Assembly (NCBI GenBank): GCA_002813895.1
Contig: CP024912.1
Location: 1,054,001 to 1,118,000, forward strand
From: Cyanobacterium sp. HL-69
GTDB taxonomy: Bacteria; Cyanobacteriota; Cyanobacteriia; Cyanobacteriales; Cyanobacteriaceae
Reading direction: 5' to 3'
Length of the DNA: 64,000 bases
Shown here: positions 47,909 to 58,061 of the stretch, in pieces
How positions within the stretch are numbered: position 1 is the stretch's first letter
Layout of the letters: every line of letters begins with the position of its first letter
Notes under the pieces: generated by a model
Told to the model about the DNA's origin: nothing
Database searches by the model: none
What the model saw: the letters and a program-made list of their open reading frames with translations, nothing else
Made by a program: the position numbers and the translations under genes

Positions 47909-49027
47909 TTATGATTTATTAATACTACGAGGATCAAGGGCATCCCGTAAACCATCCCCAAGGAGATTAAAAGATAAAACCGTCAAAATAATTAACACCG
48001 CAGGGGGAATAATTAACCATGGTTGTAAGACGATGATAGAGGCATTAGACGCAAGGGAAAGTAAGTTACCCCAGCTGGGATCTGGTTGTTGAATCCCTAA
48101 GCCAATGAGGCTTAATACCGACTCCGCAACGATAAAGCTAGGAATGGATAGGGTGGCAGAGATGACGATGTAGGTGGCAGTTTGGGGCAGTATATGACGA
48201 ATGATAATATAAAATGGACCCGCCCCGATCGCCTTTGCTGATTGCACAAATTCCTGCTCTTTAATAGATAATACCTGACCCCTGATTACCCTTGCTAAAC
48301 CAGACCATCCGATAAAAGAAGTAATCAAAACAATTAATAAAAACCGTTGCGCACTACTCAGGCTTGGGGGTAATACCGCCGCGAGAGCAACTAATAAGTA
48401 GATACCTGGTATGGTCATCAAAACCTCTACCAATCGCATCAAAACACTGTCTATCCAGCCACCAAAATAACCCGCAATACCCCCAACAAACATCCCTAAA
48501 GGGAAAGAAATAGCAATACCAATTAAGCCAATAAAGAGGCTTATTCTACCCCCAAAAAGGATACGACTGAATTGATCTCTTCCTTGTTCATCGGTGCCTA
48601 AAATATTAATTTTACCTTCTCCAATTGTCCCAAATAAACGACGGGTAAAGGTAAATCCTCCAAAAATTTCTCTTTCTTCAAAAGTAGGAGGAAGGGGCAA
48701 TTTTATTTGTAAAAATTGATAGGGTGTACCCTTGATAAAAAAGCGAATGGGTGATGGGTTTTCCCAATCTACTTCTAAGAGGCGATCGCCAGTATTCAAA
48801 TCCGTAGGGCCTTGGGTAGTAGGATAAACGTGGGGTGCAACTAATTCCCCTTGCTGATTGCGTAAATAAATTTTGGTGGGAGGTAATAAAGAGCCATCAT
48901 TTTGCGATGTATAGGGACTATAGGGAGCAATAAAATCTGCAAAAATAACTGCTACATAGAAGATTATTAAAACAACTGCCCCAATTTTTGCCAAAGGATT
49001 CTTTTTAAGTTTACGCCACCAATTCAT
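47909..49027 (-). CDS. Oligopeptide-type ABC transporter permease (DppC/OppC-like)
   Basis: This 372-aa membrane protein has an N-terminal helix, a large periplasmic insertion (about 40-150, including DFIAPYSPYTSQNDG), five further helices and the EAA-type loop FVQSAKAIGAGPFYIIIRHILP. The C-terminus LGDGLRDALDPR is typical of OppC. Binding protein, partner permease and ATPase genes are not in the window, so the substrate is unknown. An IS5 element lies just downstream of its stop, on the opposite strand. Confidence 0.88.
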   Translation of the reverse strand: MNWWRKLKKNPLAKIGAVVLIIFYVAVIFADFIAPYSPYTSQNDGSLLPPTKIYLRNQQGELVAPHVYPTTQGPTDLNTGDRLLEVDWENPSPIRFFIKGTPYQFLQIKLPLPPTFEEREIFGGFTFTRRLFGTIGEGKINILGTDEQGRDQFSRILFGGRISLFIGLIGIAISFPLGMFVGGIAGYFGGWIDSVLMRLVEVLMTIPGIYLLVALAAVLPPSLSSAQRFLLIVLITSFIGWSGLARVIRGQVLSIKEQEFVQSAKAIGAGPFYIIIRHILPQTATYIVISATLSIPSFIVAESVLSLIGLGIQQPDPSWGNLLSLASNASIIVLQPWLIIPPAVLIILTVLSFNLLGDGLRDALDPRSINKS

Positions 49028-49306
49028 ATTTTTTTGTATTATTAAATATTTGTAATTATAAGTTTTTTTACTGTTATGCTGGATAATATTTTTATGTTTT
49101 AGGAGTTTTTTAATAAAGCAAGAAAAATATTCTTATATATCGTAAAAACTAATTATTTTAAACAAAAGCAAACATAAAGTTTTTTAGAGCTATGGGTATA
49201 TTTAATCATAAAAATAAAAATCTTAACAATAATTTTTGCTAAATTGACTCAAAAGTGTTTTATCCTATGGACATAAAAAACATGATAACAAATAGAAAAA
49301 ATACCC

Positions 49307-49777
49307 ATGACAACAAATAATAAAAAAGGCGCCCTAGGAAAGTTTGTGGCAGATTTTCGTACATTTATCATACGAGGAAATGTCATTGATTTAGCCGTGG
49401 CCGTGGTTATCGGTGCAGCCTTTGGACGTATTGTTAATTCTTTGGTGGAAGATGTTATTACCCCCCTAATTCTCAATCCTGCCATTCAAGCGGCAGGGGT
49501 AGATAGACTAGAAGAATTAAGTTATGGTGCGGTGAGATATGGACTATTTATTTCTGCGGTGATTAACTTCTTAGTCATTGCTTTTTGTTTATTTCTATTA
49601 ATTCGCTCTTTTGAATCTCTAAAAAGAAAATTGGAACGGAAACAACAAATTGCAGAAGCGGAAGCAGAGGCAGTGGCAGAAGAAGAAATTAACGCTGAAA
49701 TTGTAGCTCAAGAAAATCTCATTAAAGCTATTGAGAAATTAACAGACACCATGAATCAAAAAATAAATAATGGGTAA
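49307..49777 (+). CDS. mscL: Large-conductance mechanosensitive channel
   Basis: This 156-aa protein opens under membrane tension to release solutes on hypo-osmotic shock, complementing compatible-solute transport by ggt. It has two helices (FIIRGNVIDLAVAVVIGAAF and FISAVINFLVIAFCLFLLIR), with the conserved GNVIDLAVAV. The C-terminal 55 residues are an extended charged coiled coil rich in Ala/Glu. It is divergent from the permease gene. Confidence 0.95.
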   Translation: MTTNNKKGALGKFVADFRTFIIRGNVIDLAVAVVIGAAFGRIVNSLVEDVITPLILNPAIQAAGVDRLEELSYGAVRYGLFISAVINFLVIAFCLFLLIRSFESLKRKLERKQQIAEAEAEAVAEEEINAEIVAQENLIKAIEKLTDTMNQKINNG

Positions 49778-49882
49778 TATTTTTGTTTTATGGAAATGAG
49801 CAAAGTAAATTAAAGTTTATCTGGTTTGCTTTACTTTAAATGTTGTGGTGGGTATTAATTATCACCCACCATCTAAAACTAA

Positions 49883-51802
49883 CTATTTATTGACAGCCAT
49901 TTCGGGTTTATCACTAAAAAAAGTATCTAAAACTCTTTCAGCAATTTGAGGACTGGTTAAACCTAAATCCGCAAAAGACTGTGCTGGGGTGGCATGATCT
50001 ACTAAAATATCAGGTACACCGATACGCTTAACAGGTACATTAATATTATGTTCCATTAATGCTTCGAGTACCGCAGAGCCAAAACCGCCCATTATACAAC
50101 CTTCTTCGAGGGTGACTACCTTACCAATCTTTTCGGCTAAAGGTATGATTAATTCAGTGTCAAGGGGTTTAACAAAACGGGCATTAATTACCGTTGCTTC
50201 TACTCCATGCTCACTTAAAATTTCAGCAGTTTGCATGGCGTTATTAACCATTGAACCATAACCGAGCAACAAAACATCATCCCCATGACGTAAAATTTCC
50301 CCTTTGCCGATGGGAATTTCTTCCCAACCTTCTTCGGCTAGAGGTACACCTAAACCATTACCACGGGGGTAACGCATGGCGATCGCACTTTCCTTGTATT
50401 TAATACCAGTAACAGTCATTCTCTGTAACTCCGCCTCATCCTTGGGTGCCATAATCACCAAATTAGGAATACAACGGAGATAAGCAATATCATACATTCC
50501 TTGGTGAGTAGGACCATCAGCCCCCACAATTCCAGCCCTGTCTAAACAGAAAAACACAGGAATTTTTTGGATACAAACATCATGGATAATCTGATCATAA
50601 GCCCTTTGGAGGAAAGTAGAATAAATTACCGCCACAGGAGTCATGTTTTCACAAGCTAAACCAGCGGCCAAGGTGACGGCGTGTTGTTCCGCAATACCCA
50701 CATCGATATACTGTTTAGGTAACTTCTGCTGTAACTTATCCAAACCCGTACCCGTAGCCATGGCTGCGGTAATACCAATAATTTTAGGATCATTTTCTGC
50801 CAAGGTGGTGAGGGTGTGGGCAAAAACCTTAGAATAACTAGGAGGCTTGGGTTTATTAGAAGGAATAGGCTTACCTGTGGTAAGATTAAAAGGACTTTGG
50901 GCATGATAACCCACTTGGTCTTTTTCTGCCATAGAATAACCTTTACCCTTGACAGTGACAACGTGGACAAACACAGGGCCTTTTACCTTATGGGCTTTAT
51001 GGAAAGTATTGAGCAACTCTGTAATATTATGACCATCCACAGGACCAAAATAGGTAAACCCTAATTCCTCAATTACCGCCCCTACCTTGGGCATAGCAAG
51101 GCGTTTCATGGCTTCCTTTAGGTTTTTCATTTCAGGAGAAAGATTTTCACCATCGCCAAAGAATGGGAAATGTTTAAATTGCTCCTCAATATTACCAGTT
51201 AAAAATTGAATGGGATCTGATAAACGTACCTTGTTAAGATAACGAGAAATAGCCCCCACATTGGGAGAAATCGACATCTCATTATCATTCAACACCACCA
51301 TTAAATTAGTGTTGGGTAAATGTCCAGCATGGTTAATGGCTTCTAGTGCCATCCCCCCTGTCAAAGCACCATCACCGATGATGGATACAACTTTAAAATT
51401 TTCCCCTTTAGCATCCCTCGCCAAAGCCATTCCTAACCCTGCGGAGATACTCGTGGATGCGTGTCCAGCACCGAAATGATCAAATTTGTTCTCCGAACGT
51501 TTTAGATACCCTGCAATGCCATTTTTTTGACGGAGGGTATGAAAATCATGGTAGCGTCCTGTTAACATTTTGTGGGGGTAGGCTTGGTGTCCTACATCCC
51601 AGATTACTTTATCTTGTTCTAAATCTAGGCTATTGTAAAGAGCGATGGTAAGTTCTACAACTCCAAGTCCAGGGCCTAAATGTCCTCCTGTAGCGGCAAT
51701 GGTTTCTAAATGCTTCTCTCGTATTTGTTGGGCAATATCTTCTAATTGACGTATGGATAAACCATGTAATTGATTTGGGTGAGTAAGTTCGCTTATATGC
51801 AT
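49883..51802 (-). CDS. dxs: 1-deoxy-D-xylulose-5-phosphate synthase
   Basis: This 639-aa thiamine-diphosphate enzyme joins pyruvate and glyceraldehyde-3-phosphate, the entry of the MEP pathway. It shows [18 protein letters not shown], the TPP site [19 protein letters not shown] and [12 protein letters not shown], and in the transketolase-like half [17 protein letters not shown] and AMRYPRGNG. Length and order are normal. With ispF it represents two steps of isoprenoid synthesis, for carotenoids, phytol and quinones. Confidence 0.98.
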   Translation of the reverse strand: MHISELTHPNQLHGLSIRQLEDIAQQIREKHLETIAATGGHLGPGLGVVELTIALYNSLDLEQDKVIWDVGHQAYPHKMLTGRYHDFHTLRQKNGIAGYLKRSENKFDHFGAGHASTSISAGLGMALARDAKGENFKVVSIIGDGALTGGMALEAINHAGHLPNTNLMVVLNDNEMSISPNVGAISRYLNKVRLSDPIQFLTGNIEEQFKHFPFFGDGENLSPEMKNLKEAMKRLAMPKVGAVIEELGFTYFGPVDGHNITELLNTFHKAHKVKGPVFVHVVTVKGKGYSMAEKDQVGYHAQSPFNLTTGKPIPSNKPKPPSYSKVFAHTLTTLAENDPKIIGITAAMATGTGLDKLQQKLPKQYIDVGIAEQHAVTLAAGLACENMTPVAVIYSTFLQRAYDQIIHDVCIQKIPVFFCLDRAGIVGADGPTHQGMYDIAYLRCIPNLVIMAPKDEAELQRMTVTGIKYKESAIAMRYPRGNGLGVPLAEEGWEEIPIGKGEILRHGDDVLLLGYGSMVNNAMQTAEILSEHGVEATVINARFVKPLDTELIIPLAEKIGKVVTLEEGCIMGGFGSAVLEALMEHNINVPVKRIGVPDILVDHATPAQSFADLGLTSPQIAERVLDTFFSDKPEMAVNK

Positions 51803-52057
51803 TATATTTTGATTCCCCTATTTTTTCTATCTGCCTTTACTATCTCAGATTAATAGTCCTTTTCTTTATTTTGTCTTAATTTTTGTAATTCTGCTTAAAA
51901 ATAGACGATTAACAATGTAGTAGAACTTACTCATTTACAAAGAAAGAGTAATATGCATTCTTGATTGGTTGACAATGATATTAGTTTTTGACCATAGTTG
52001 AAAAGTTTTAGATGAGCAATCATGAATTTATCAGTGAAGCTCATCTTTTTTGTACTA

Positions 52058-53776
52058 TTAGTTATCCGTCATCATCAAACGCTTGGTTTCGGACATCCCC
52101 GCAAGAGCCAAGATTTTCGTCATTTTCAAGTTAAAACCAATAATGGTGACTATTTGAAGGCTTAGAGAAATGGCGATCGCACTTAAACTTTGAGCGGTAT
52201 TAAGGGTAATAGGTAAAGGACTAAGGTTAGCCAAAATTCCTTGCAAAAGTAAAGGATTATCGAGATTTTGATTCGATACATTAAAAAGCAAAAGTCCAAA
52301 TAATGGAGATATATTCAGCACCACCACTGTAAGACTTGTTATTAATCCTCTTTTTGCAGTTTTTAATGTCATTAGTAATTGGGCAACAGAAACATAGATT
52401 AGGATAGAAAAAGCTCCTAACATTAACCCAAATATCAACTCCATTACATTTCCATTGGATAAGAAAAACAAAGAGGGTATGATATACAGATTAACTAATA
52501 ATAAGTTAAGGGCGATCGCCAATACAGCAGGACTTTTTTCACTAAAAGCCAAATCTCTCCATAAAACCCTATTTTCACGGGAATTTTCATGACGAAATCT
52601 TGCCCAATCTGTCAAACTCTGACGAGAAGGAGTCAACCCAGCAATCAACAACAAAAATAAAATCAAGTTCAAAACCTGTATAACCTGAATAGTTACCGGA
52701 AAATCCCTGTATCCATCCAAACTCTGTAAAGCAAAACCCAAATTAGTAACAATAAAACAAAAAGAAAGAGCATAACTCTGAGACTTCGTAATCACCGTTG
52801 CCAAAGGATTAGCAAAACGACGTTTCAAACCCTGATATAACCAAAAAGTCCATATTCCATAGTTCAATAAAATTAAAAATCCCCCAGAAAAACCATTTTC
52901 CCACCAACCTTGTCCATACCAACTTACATTAGTAAGAGCATCCGCCGATAAATATCCCAAAGTAGTTTGAGATAGAAAAGTAGAATCCACAAGGTAAGCC
53001 AAAAATGTACCAGGATAAAACAACAAAAACCAATCAAGAGAAGTTTCCGTATAAGCTGGAGCATTAGACTCCAAAGTAACTCCCATTACAGAAAATAAGA
53101 AAAAGAAAATGAAAATAGCACCTAAAGGCGCTTGAAAATTTCCCCATCCTTCCGTCACCAAACTAAAAACTAAACTAGCACCATAAAAAAATAAACAACT
53201 AGCTCCCAAAATCAGATAAAACATTATCATCAAAGGAAAACTAACATTAGCAGATAAACCCGACCAAATATGTAAAGGAACAGCTAGAATACCAAATAAA
53301 TATAAAAGGATAGGTACACCCAAAATTTTCCCGAGAAAAATATCACTTGCTGACTGAGGACTAAGACGAATAAAATTAAAAGTACCCTTTCTCTCCTCCT
53401 TGGTTAAATCAGCAATTAACATATAACTGCCACCCAACAAAAGAATAAAAATACCCATAATACTCATGGTGACAAACATATCTAGCCACCATACTTCCTT
53501 AATAGTCTGGATATTGCCCAACATATCTGCAATGCACAGTTGAGATCCCCTAGAATAAGTATCATAACCTTCCCCTGTACAATAGCGGTTATAAACCCCT
53601 TCATGGAAAGGTAAAAGCCCTTCAAAATAAATAAATAATAATATCTGTCCCACAATAGACAAAGCAGACACAACCATTACATTACGTAACTGTAATCTGC
53701 CTTTTATTTCCCTAAATAACTGGGGATTAAACTCCCCAACACGGTTGATTAAGCGGGGGTACACTTGAGCAAACAT
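52058..53776 (-). CDS. ABC-2-type transporter permease-like membrane protein
   Basis: This 572-aa protein has about twelve hydrophobic helices and starts with FNPQLFREIKGRLQLRNVM, a pattern of ABC-2-type export permeases in which a cytoplasmic helix precedes the first membrane helix. The block LIADLTKEERKGTFNFIRLS is conserved in such proteins (S/T, K/E-rich). No ATPase gene is adjacent. A small two-helix gene lies 213 bp upstream in the same direction. Confidence 0.75.
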   Translation of the reverse strand: MFAQVYPRLINRVGEFNPQLFREIKGRLQLRNVMVVSALSIVGQILLFIYFEGLLPFHEGVYNRYCTGEGYDTYSRGSQLCIADMLGNIQTIKEVWWLDMFVTMSIMGIFILLLGGSYMLIADLTKEERKGTFNFIRLSPQSASDIFLGKILGVPILLYLFGILAVPLHIWSGLSANVSFPLMIMFYLILGASCLFFYGASLVFSLVTEGWGNFQAPLGAIFIFFFLFSVMGVTLESNAPAYTETSLDWFLLFYPGTFLAYLVDSTFLSQTTLGYLSADALTNVSWYGQGWWENGFSGGFLILLNYGIWTFWLYQGLKRRFANPLATVITKSQSYALSFCFIVTNLGFALQSLDGYRDFPVTIQVIQVLNLILFLLLIAGLTPSRQSLTDWARFRHENSRENRVLWRDLAFSEKSPAVLAIALNLLLVNLYIIPSLFFLSNGNVMELIFGLMLGAFSILIYVSVAQLLMTLKTAKRGLITSLTVVVLNISPLFGLLLFNVSNQNLDNPLLLQGILANLSPLPITLNTAQSLSAIAISLSLQIVTIIGFNLKMTKILALAGMSETKRLMMTDN

Positions 53777-53989
53777 ATCAACTCATCTCCTCATTGATTG
53801 ATTATCAACAAAATTGATTATTTTATCTGATGTTAGTCTAGCAGTCTCAGTGGCTAGTTTGTTGTTTGTTGTTAACTATTTGTTATCCGAAAACATGAAG
53901 AGATAACGATAACTTAAGTTTTAAAAAGAATATAAAAGGTTTTAACCCAAACCAAAAGTGTAAAAGAAAACGTCTATATAATTTCTTCT

Positions 53990-54190
53990 TTAGCTTAAAG
54001 TCACTGGTTGACTTAGATAAGTAATGCAGTTATTAGCAAGGAAATAAACCACTAACATAGCAGCAGCCGATAGTGCCACGAGACTACCCGCCAACATAAG
54101 AGAAAATTCCCGTTCGTTGAATGCTTGTTGCATCAAATGTAGTGACCATGCCACCAATGCAACGTCAAAAATGAGAATAGGTATTAACAT
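53990..54190 (-). CDS. Small two-helix membrane protein (66 aa)
   Basis: This has two hydrophobic stretches (LIPILIFDVALVAWSLHLM and LSAAAMLVVYFLANN) with a charged FNEREFS loop. It has a good TTAAGGAATGTTAAT leader on the minus strand. I do not recognise its family; the tidy composition and ribosome-binding site make it more likely real than a chance ORF. Confidence 0.6.
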   Translation of the reverse strand: MLIPILIFDVALVAWSLHLMQQAFNEREFSLMLAGSLVALSAAAMLVVYFLANNCITYLSQPVTLS

Positions 54191-54280
54191 TCCTTAATAA
54201 TGTAATGTTTTATATATTCTAATACATTTTTTTGAGAAATATTAATTTTCGTTAAGTTTCTTAAGTATATTTTAACATTA

Positions 54281-54376
54281 GCCCGGAAGTTCATCCGAGC
54301 CGTTAATAACCGCAAAAGCCTTTATTCTATTGATTTAGAAGGGGATCAAATATTCCTCCCCGAAAGTGTGTCCTAG
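54281..54376 (+). pseudogene. Possible C-terminal gene remnant
   Basis: An open frame of 31 codons ending in TAG reads ARKFIRAVNNRKSLYSIDL, then EGDQIFLPESVS. It has protein-like composition and no start codon nearby. Family not recognised. This could be chance. Confidence 0.25.
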
Positions 54377-54493
54377 CTGCTGCTAGATACAAAAAGAGGA
54401 GATAAATTCTGTTTTATAAACTCCATCTATTTGCCATAAAGAAGGGTTGAATTTGATTCAACCCATTACACTCATTTCCTTAAACAAAAAAAA

Positions 54494-55057
54494 TTAACGA
54501 CGACGACCTTCAAAAGGAGTTTGTACAAAGCCGATTTCGTATAACTGTTGATAAGATTTTTGTCCTAACTCACTGGTGGGATTTTGAGAGCGGATAATCT
54601 GAATTAATAAAGGTACAGATAATTCAGGTTTATTTTGAGCTCGATGAACTAAAGCCAACTGATAAGTAGCTTCATCTCTCAAACTTGCAGTACGTAAAGC
54701 CCCAGATCTTTGGGAACTGGTAATATCATTATCAATACCAGAAAAGCTATCAGCTAATTGTACATAAAAATTAGATAACTGATTAAAAACTCTACGGGCT
54801 TGTTGTAAATTGGTTTCGGCAAGATCATAATTACCTTGATTAATAGCTTGTTCAGCTTCTCTCATCAACCTTTCTCCCCCCTCAAGACTCAAAAGAGTAT
54901 TTGTCTGACTGATAGGAGCGATAATGTTATCTCCGCCCTCGGTTTCTGCCTCTAAATTATTCTGAGCAAAAACGGCATTAGAAGATGTCAACCAAAAGGC
55001 AGAACAAGCTAAGATAAAGAATTTACAAGCCTTTGTAGTTAAGGATTTTTTAGACAT
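54494..55057 (-). CDS. Exported TPR-like protein of unknown function
   Basis: This 187-aa protein starts with a signal peptide (ACKFFILACSAFWLTSSN then AVFAQ). The mature part holds TPR-like helix pairs: RLMREAEQAINQGNYDLAETN and LRDEATYQLALVHRAQ; the C-terminus is GFVQTPFEGRRR. Such small periplasmic TPR-like proteins are common in cyanobacteria. An IS5 copy lies upstream. Confidence 0.7.
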   Translation of the reverse strand: MSKKSLTTKACKFFILACSAFWLTSSNAVFAQNNLEAETEGGDNIIAPISQTNTLLSLEGGERLMREAEQAINQGNYDLAETNLQQARRVFNQLSNFYVQLADSFSGIDNDITSSQRSGALRTASLRDEATYQLALVHRAQNKPELSVPLLIQIIRSQNPTSELGQKSYQQLYEIGFVQTPFEGRRR

Positions 55058-55198
55058 AAAGGTAACTATAAACTGAGTTTTAGATAATTTTACAAATAGA
55101 ACTTAAATTGTAAAGTATCTTAGCACTTTCTTCTCCTTATGGTGCCTTCCCATCAGAATATCAAAGTGTTGAATTACCTAGCACAATTTATTAACCTA

Positions 55199-56046
55199 GG
55201 GCGTGTCATCAAATAGAAGAGAATAACAGATAAAATAAGGATGATAGTAATTGTGACAAAAGTGAGGATATGGTAGAGATGCGCAGGTATGGTTTGAGAG
55301 ACGATCAATGGGAAAAAATTAAAGATTTATTACCGGGTCGATTTGGTACAGTGGGAGTCACCGCCAAAGATAATCGACTTTTTGTCGAAGCGGTATTGTA
55401 CAGGTATCGAGCTGGTATTCCTTGGCGAGATTTACCTAGTCGATTTGGTGATTTTCGAGTGGTTCATACTCGTTTTAGTCGTTGGAATAAAAAAGGTGTC
55501 TGGGAAAAGGTTTTTCAAATTTTGGCAGGAGATAGTGACGATGAATATGCCATGATTGATTCAACCATAGTAAGAGCACACCAGCATAGTGCTGGTGCAA
55601 AAGGGGGGATAAAAACGAGGAAGCAATAGGTCGAAGTAAAGGAGGTTTAAGTACAAAAATTCATACTACGGTTGACGCATTAGGTAATCCTACAGGTTTT
55701 TTCCTCACCGGAGGACAAAAATGTGATTTGGACGGTGCAGATGTTTTACTAAAAGAAATAAAGGCAGATATTTTGTTAGGGGACAAAGGTTATGATGCGG
55801 ATGAAAGAGTTCTGGAAAAGCTAAAGAAGCAGGATAAAATAGCGGTTATTCCACCAAAAAGAAATAGAAAAGAACAACGAGAATATGATAAGTATTTATA
55901 TCAAGCAAGACATTTGATTGAGAACTTTTTTGCCCGATTAAAACAATATAGAGCCATAGCCACTAGGTATGATAAACGAAAAATAAATTTTCTTGGTGCT
56001 ATTTATCTAGCCGCAGTCGTTATATGGCTTAATTGATGACACGCCC
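55199..56046 (+). mobile_element. IS5-family element copy 2 (848 bp)
   Basis: Same ends GGGCGTGTCATCAA / TTGATGACACGCCC and same length as copy 1, in the same orientation. TA duplication at 55197-55198 and 56047-56048; the empty site reads CCTAGG, containing CTAG. It sits between the TPR-like gene and a MITE-like repeat. Confidence 0.92.
55270..56036 (+). CDS. IS5-family (IS427-type) transposase, two frames, copy 2
   Basis: Identical to the copy at 47114-47880, with ATG at 55270, frame A to 55629 and frame B to 56036. The slippery AAAAGGGGGG lies at 55599-55608. Two complete copies mean either could be active. Confidence 0.9.
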
Positions 56047-56160
56047 TAGGTTTTCTTGATGATTATTTGTCATGGAAGAGCAGAAGACTTTTGAATAAGT
56101 TTATTTGTATTAATATACTACTGAAAATCTCTGGGAATCAGCTCTATGTTTATTTTTGTT

Positions 56161-56314
56161 AATATCAAGTTCGCTTGATCGCTTATAAATCAGGAATATC
56201 AATATCTTAGTTCAATAAATTGAACTAACTACCATTAGCCGTGTAATTCATTACACGGTGGGGCAACTGCAAAGATACAATTCATTTATAACGAATTTTC
56301 CGAACTTGATATAA
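56161..56314. mobile_element. MITE-like element with inverted ends
   Basis: Ends are ATATCAAGTTCG (56163-56174) and its exact complement CGAACTTGATAT (56301-56312). Beyond these, TTATAAAT matches again at the same distance inside, so the inverted ends are about 29 bp imperfect. It has no ORF, is about 150 bp long and contains a hairpin CCGTGTAAT-TCATTACACGG. TA flanks are possible. It looks like a non-autonomous element; a source IS is not in the window. Confidence 0.65.
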
Positions 56315-56324
56315 CAAGGGGCTT

Positions 56325-56367
56325 AAGCCTCTTGCCTATTGCCCATTGCCCGTTGCCCATTCCCTAT
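56325..56367. repeat. TTGCCCA heptamer array
   Basis: CTCTTGCCTATTGCCCATTG then CCCGTTGCCCATTCCCTATC: the longest array of this family in the window, just beyond the CorC-like gene's stop. Confidence 0.75.
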
Positions 56368-57732
56368 CTACTCCTTAATGGTAATTTTAATTTTATTAAT
56401 CCGAGGGCCATCCATATCAGCAATGGTAAAAATAAGATTATCAAAACCATATATTTCCTCGATGGAAGGAATTTTTTGCCACTGATAAATTAAAAATCCC
56501 CCTAAAGTTGTATATTCTTCCGTGAGAGGTAAATTAAAATCGAGTAAATCATTCAATTCTTCAAGGTTGATTTGGGCTGAAACCAAGAAATTTTGCTCAT
56601 CTATGACAGTTACTTCTGACTCTTCATTGGTGGTACTTTTTTCTTCATGGCCCAAAATTTCGTTGATTAAATTTTGCATAGACACTAATCCAGCGGTGCC
56701 TCCATATTCATCTACGATAATGACCATTTTTAACCGTGATTTTTGCATCACGTTGAGTAATTCACTCAGGGGAGTAAATTCTGATAAAAATTTGACGGGG
56801 CGAATTAAGTCTTTTATGGATTGTCCTAATTTACTTTCTGATAGCTTGGGATGTGGATTTTCTGCTGACTCTTCTCCATTTTTTCCCAAGAAAGAAACAC
56901 AGTCTTTTAGGTTGATAATACCCCGAATGTCGTCTAAAGATTCTCCAATGACAGGATAACGGGAATGTCCTGTTTTGGCTACTTCTTCGATTAAATCTTG
57001 ATAGGTAGAATCGAAGGATAAATAATCAATATTTACTCGGGGTGTCATGATTTCTAAGGCTTCCACATCCCCAAATTCAAACACATTACTGAGTAACTCC
57101 CTTTCGTCGGCTTCTAACCCTGATGACTCTCTTTCTGTGCGGATGATAAGTTGTAATTCTTCAGGGGTAACTTGTTTATACCATCCTTGCCCTGTATATT
57201 CTGCCCCAAATAAACGCAATATAAATTTGGTGGATTGGTTGAGAATATCGATAAAGGGTTTAAAGATGGTGCCGATTACTCGAATGGGGGGGGCAAGAAG
57301 TCGGGCTAAATTTTCGGCATAGAGAAGGGAAAATGATTTTGGGCATAATTCTCCTAATACTATTTGTAGATATACTAACAGCACGAAGGAAAGGGGAATA
57401 GATACAGAATGGATTAATATTTCGCTGACATTGGGGGGTAGGGGTAAAGCGATGATGACTGACTGTAAGATTTGTGCCATGGTACTTTCCCCAATCCAAC
57501 CGAGGGCAAGACTAGAAAGGGTTATCCCTAGTTGGGTGGTAGAAAGAAGTCTGTCTAAACTTTTTTGTAAAGATTGGACAGTTTGGGAGGGTATATCTCC
57601 TTCTAATACTAGATGGTTAATGCGCGATCGCCTCACGGAAACTATGGCAAATTCCCCCGTAACAAAAAAAGCGTTAATGGCAATCAGGGAAAATATGGCG
57701 AGTAGTCTAAATCCTATGTCGGGCAAACTCAT
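56368..57732 (-). CDS. CNNM/CorC-HlyC family transporter-associated protein
   Basis: This 454-aa protein has an N-terminal DUF21 (CNNM) domain of four helices (residues 5-195), with a Pro-x-x-rich LILGELCPKSFSLLYAE block, two CBS domains (about 215-345; MTPRVNIDYLSFD and IVDEYGGTAGLVSMQNL) and a C-terminal CorC_HlyC domain (TTLGGFLIYQWQ). Members are linked to divalent-cation (Mg2+/Co2+) transport and efflux. Stand-alone by context; the substrate ion is inferred. Confidence 0.9.
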   Translation of the reverse strand: MSLPDIGFRLLAIFSLIAINAFFVTGEFAIVSVRRSRINHLVLEGDIPSQTVQSLQKSLDRLLSTTQLGITLSSLALGWIGESTMAQILQSVIIALPLPPNVSEILIHSVSIPLSFVLLVYLQIVLGELCPKSFSLLYAENLARLLAPPIRVIGTIFKPFIDILNQSTKFILRLFGAEYTGQGWYKQVTPEELQLIIRTERESSGLEADERELLSNVFEFGDVEALEIMTPRVNIDYLSFDSTYQDLIEEVAKTGHSRYPVIGESLDDIRGIINLKDCVSFLGKNGEESAENPHPKLSESKLGQSIKDLIRPVKFLSEFTPLSELLNVMQKSRLKMVIIVDEYGGTAGLVSMQNLINEILGHEEKSTTNEESEVTVIDEQNFLVSAQINLEELNDLLDFNLPLTEEYTTLGGFLIYQWQKIPSIEEIYGFDNLIFTIADMDGPRINKIKITIKE

Positions 57733-58061
57733 TTAGTAATGAATAGTAATTAATTTTATTAGTGTTATTTTCGGTTTCAACTCAAAGTTTTTTTTCTTGG
57801 AGTGCCTCTTGATGTGGGATACAAGTTAGGTTTGAGATACGGTATCATAGATACAAATCAACAATCAACCGTTAGGGGCTTGGATTTTCCTAAGTCCCTA
57901 TACTCATGGTTATTCCACAGTAGAACTATTTTACCTGAAACCCACCCTATATTTTCCTCAAGGTAATTAGGTAATTAGTAGTAATTGGTTTCCCATTCAA
58001 AAAATTAGTTACACAGAAGACAAGGCAAATCCAAATTTTATTATCAATCATCTATTAACTA
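57733..58061. other. Intergenic region between CorC-like gene and uvrA
   Basis: These 329 bases hold the divergent promoters. Small repeats (TAATTAGGTAATTAGTAGTA near 57965) and a weak stem are present; no gene recognised. Confidence 0.55.
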
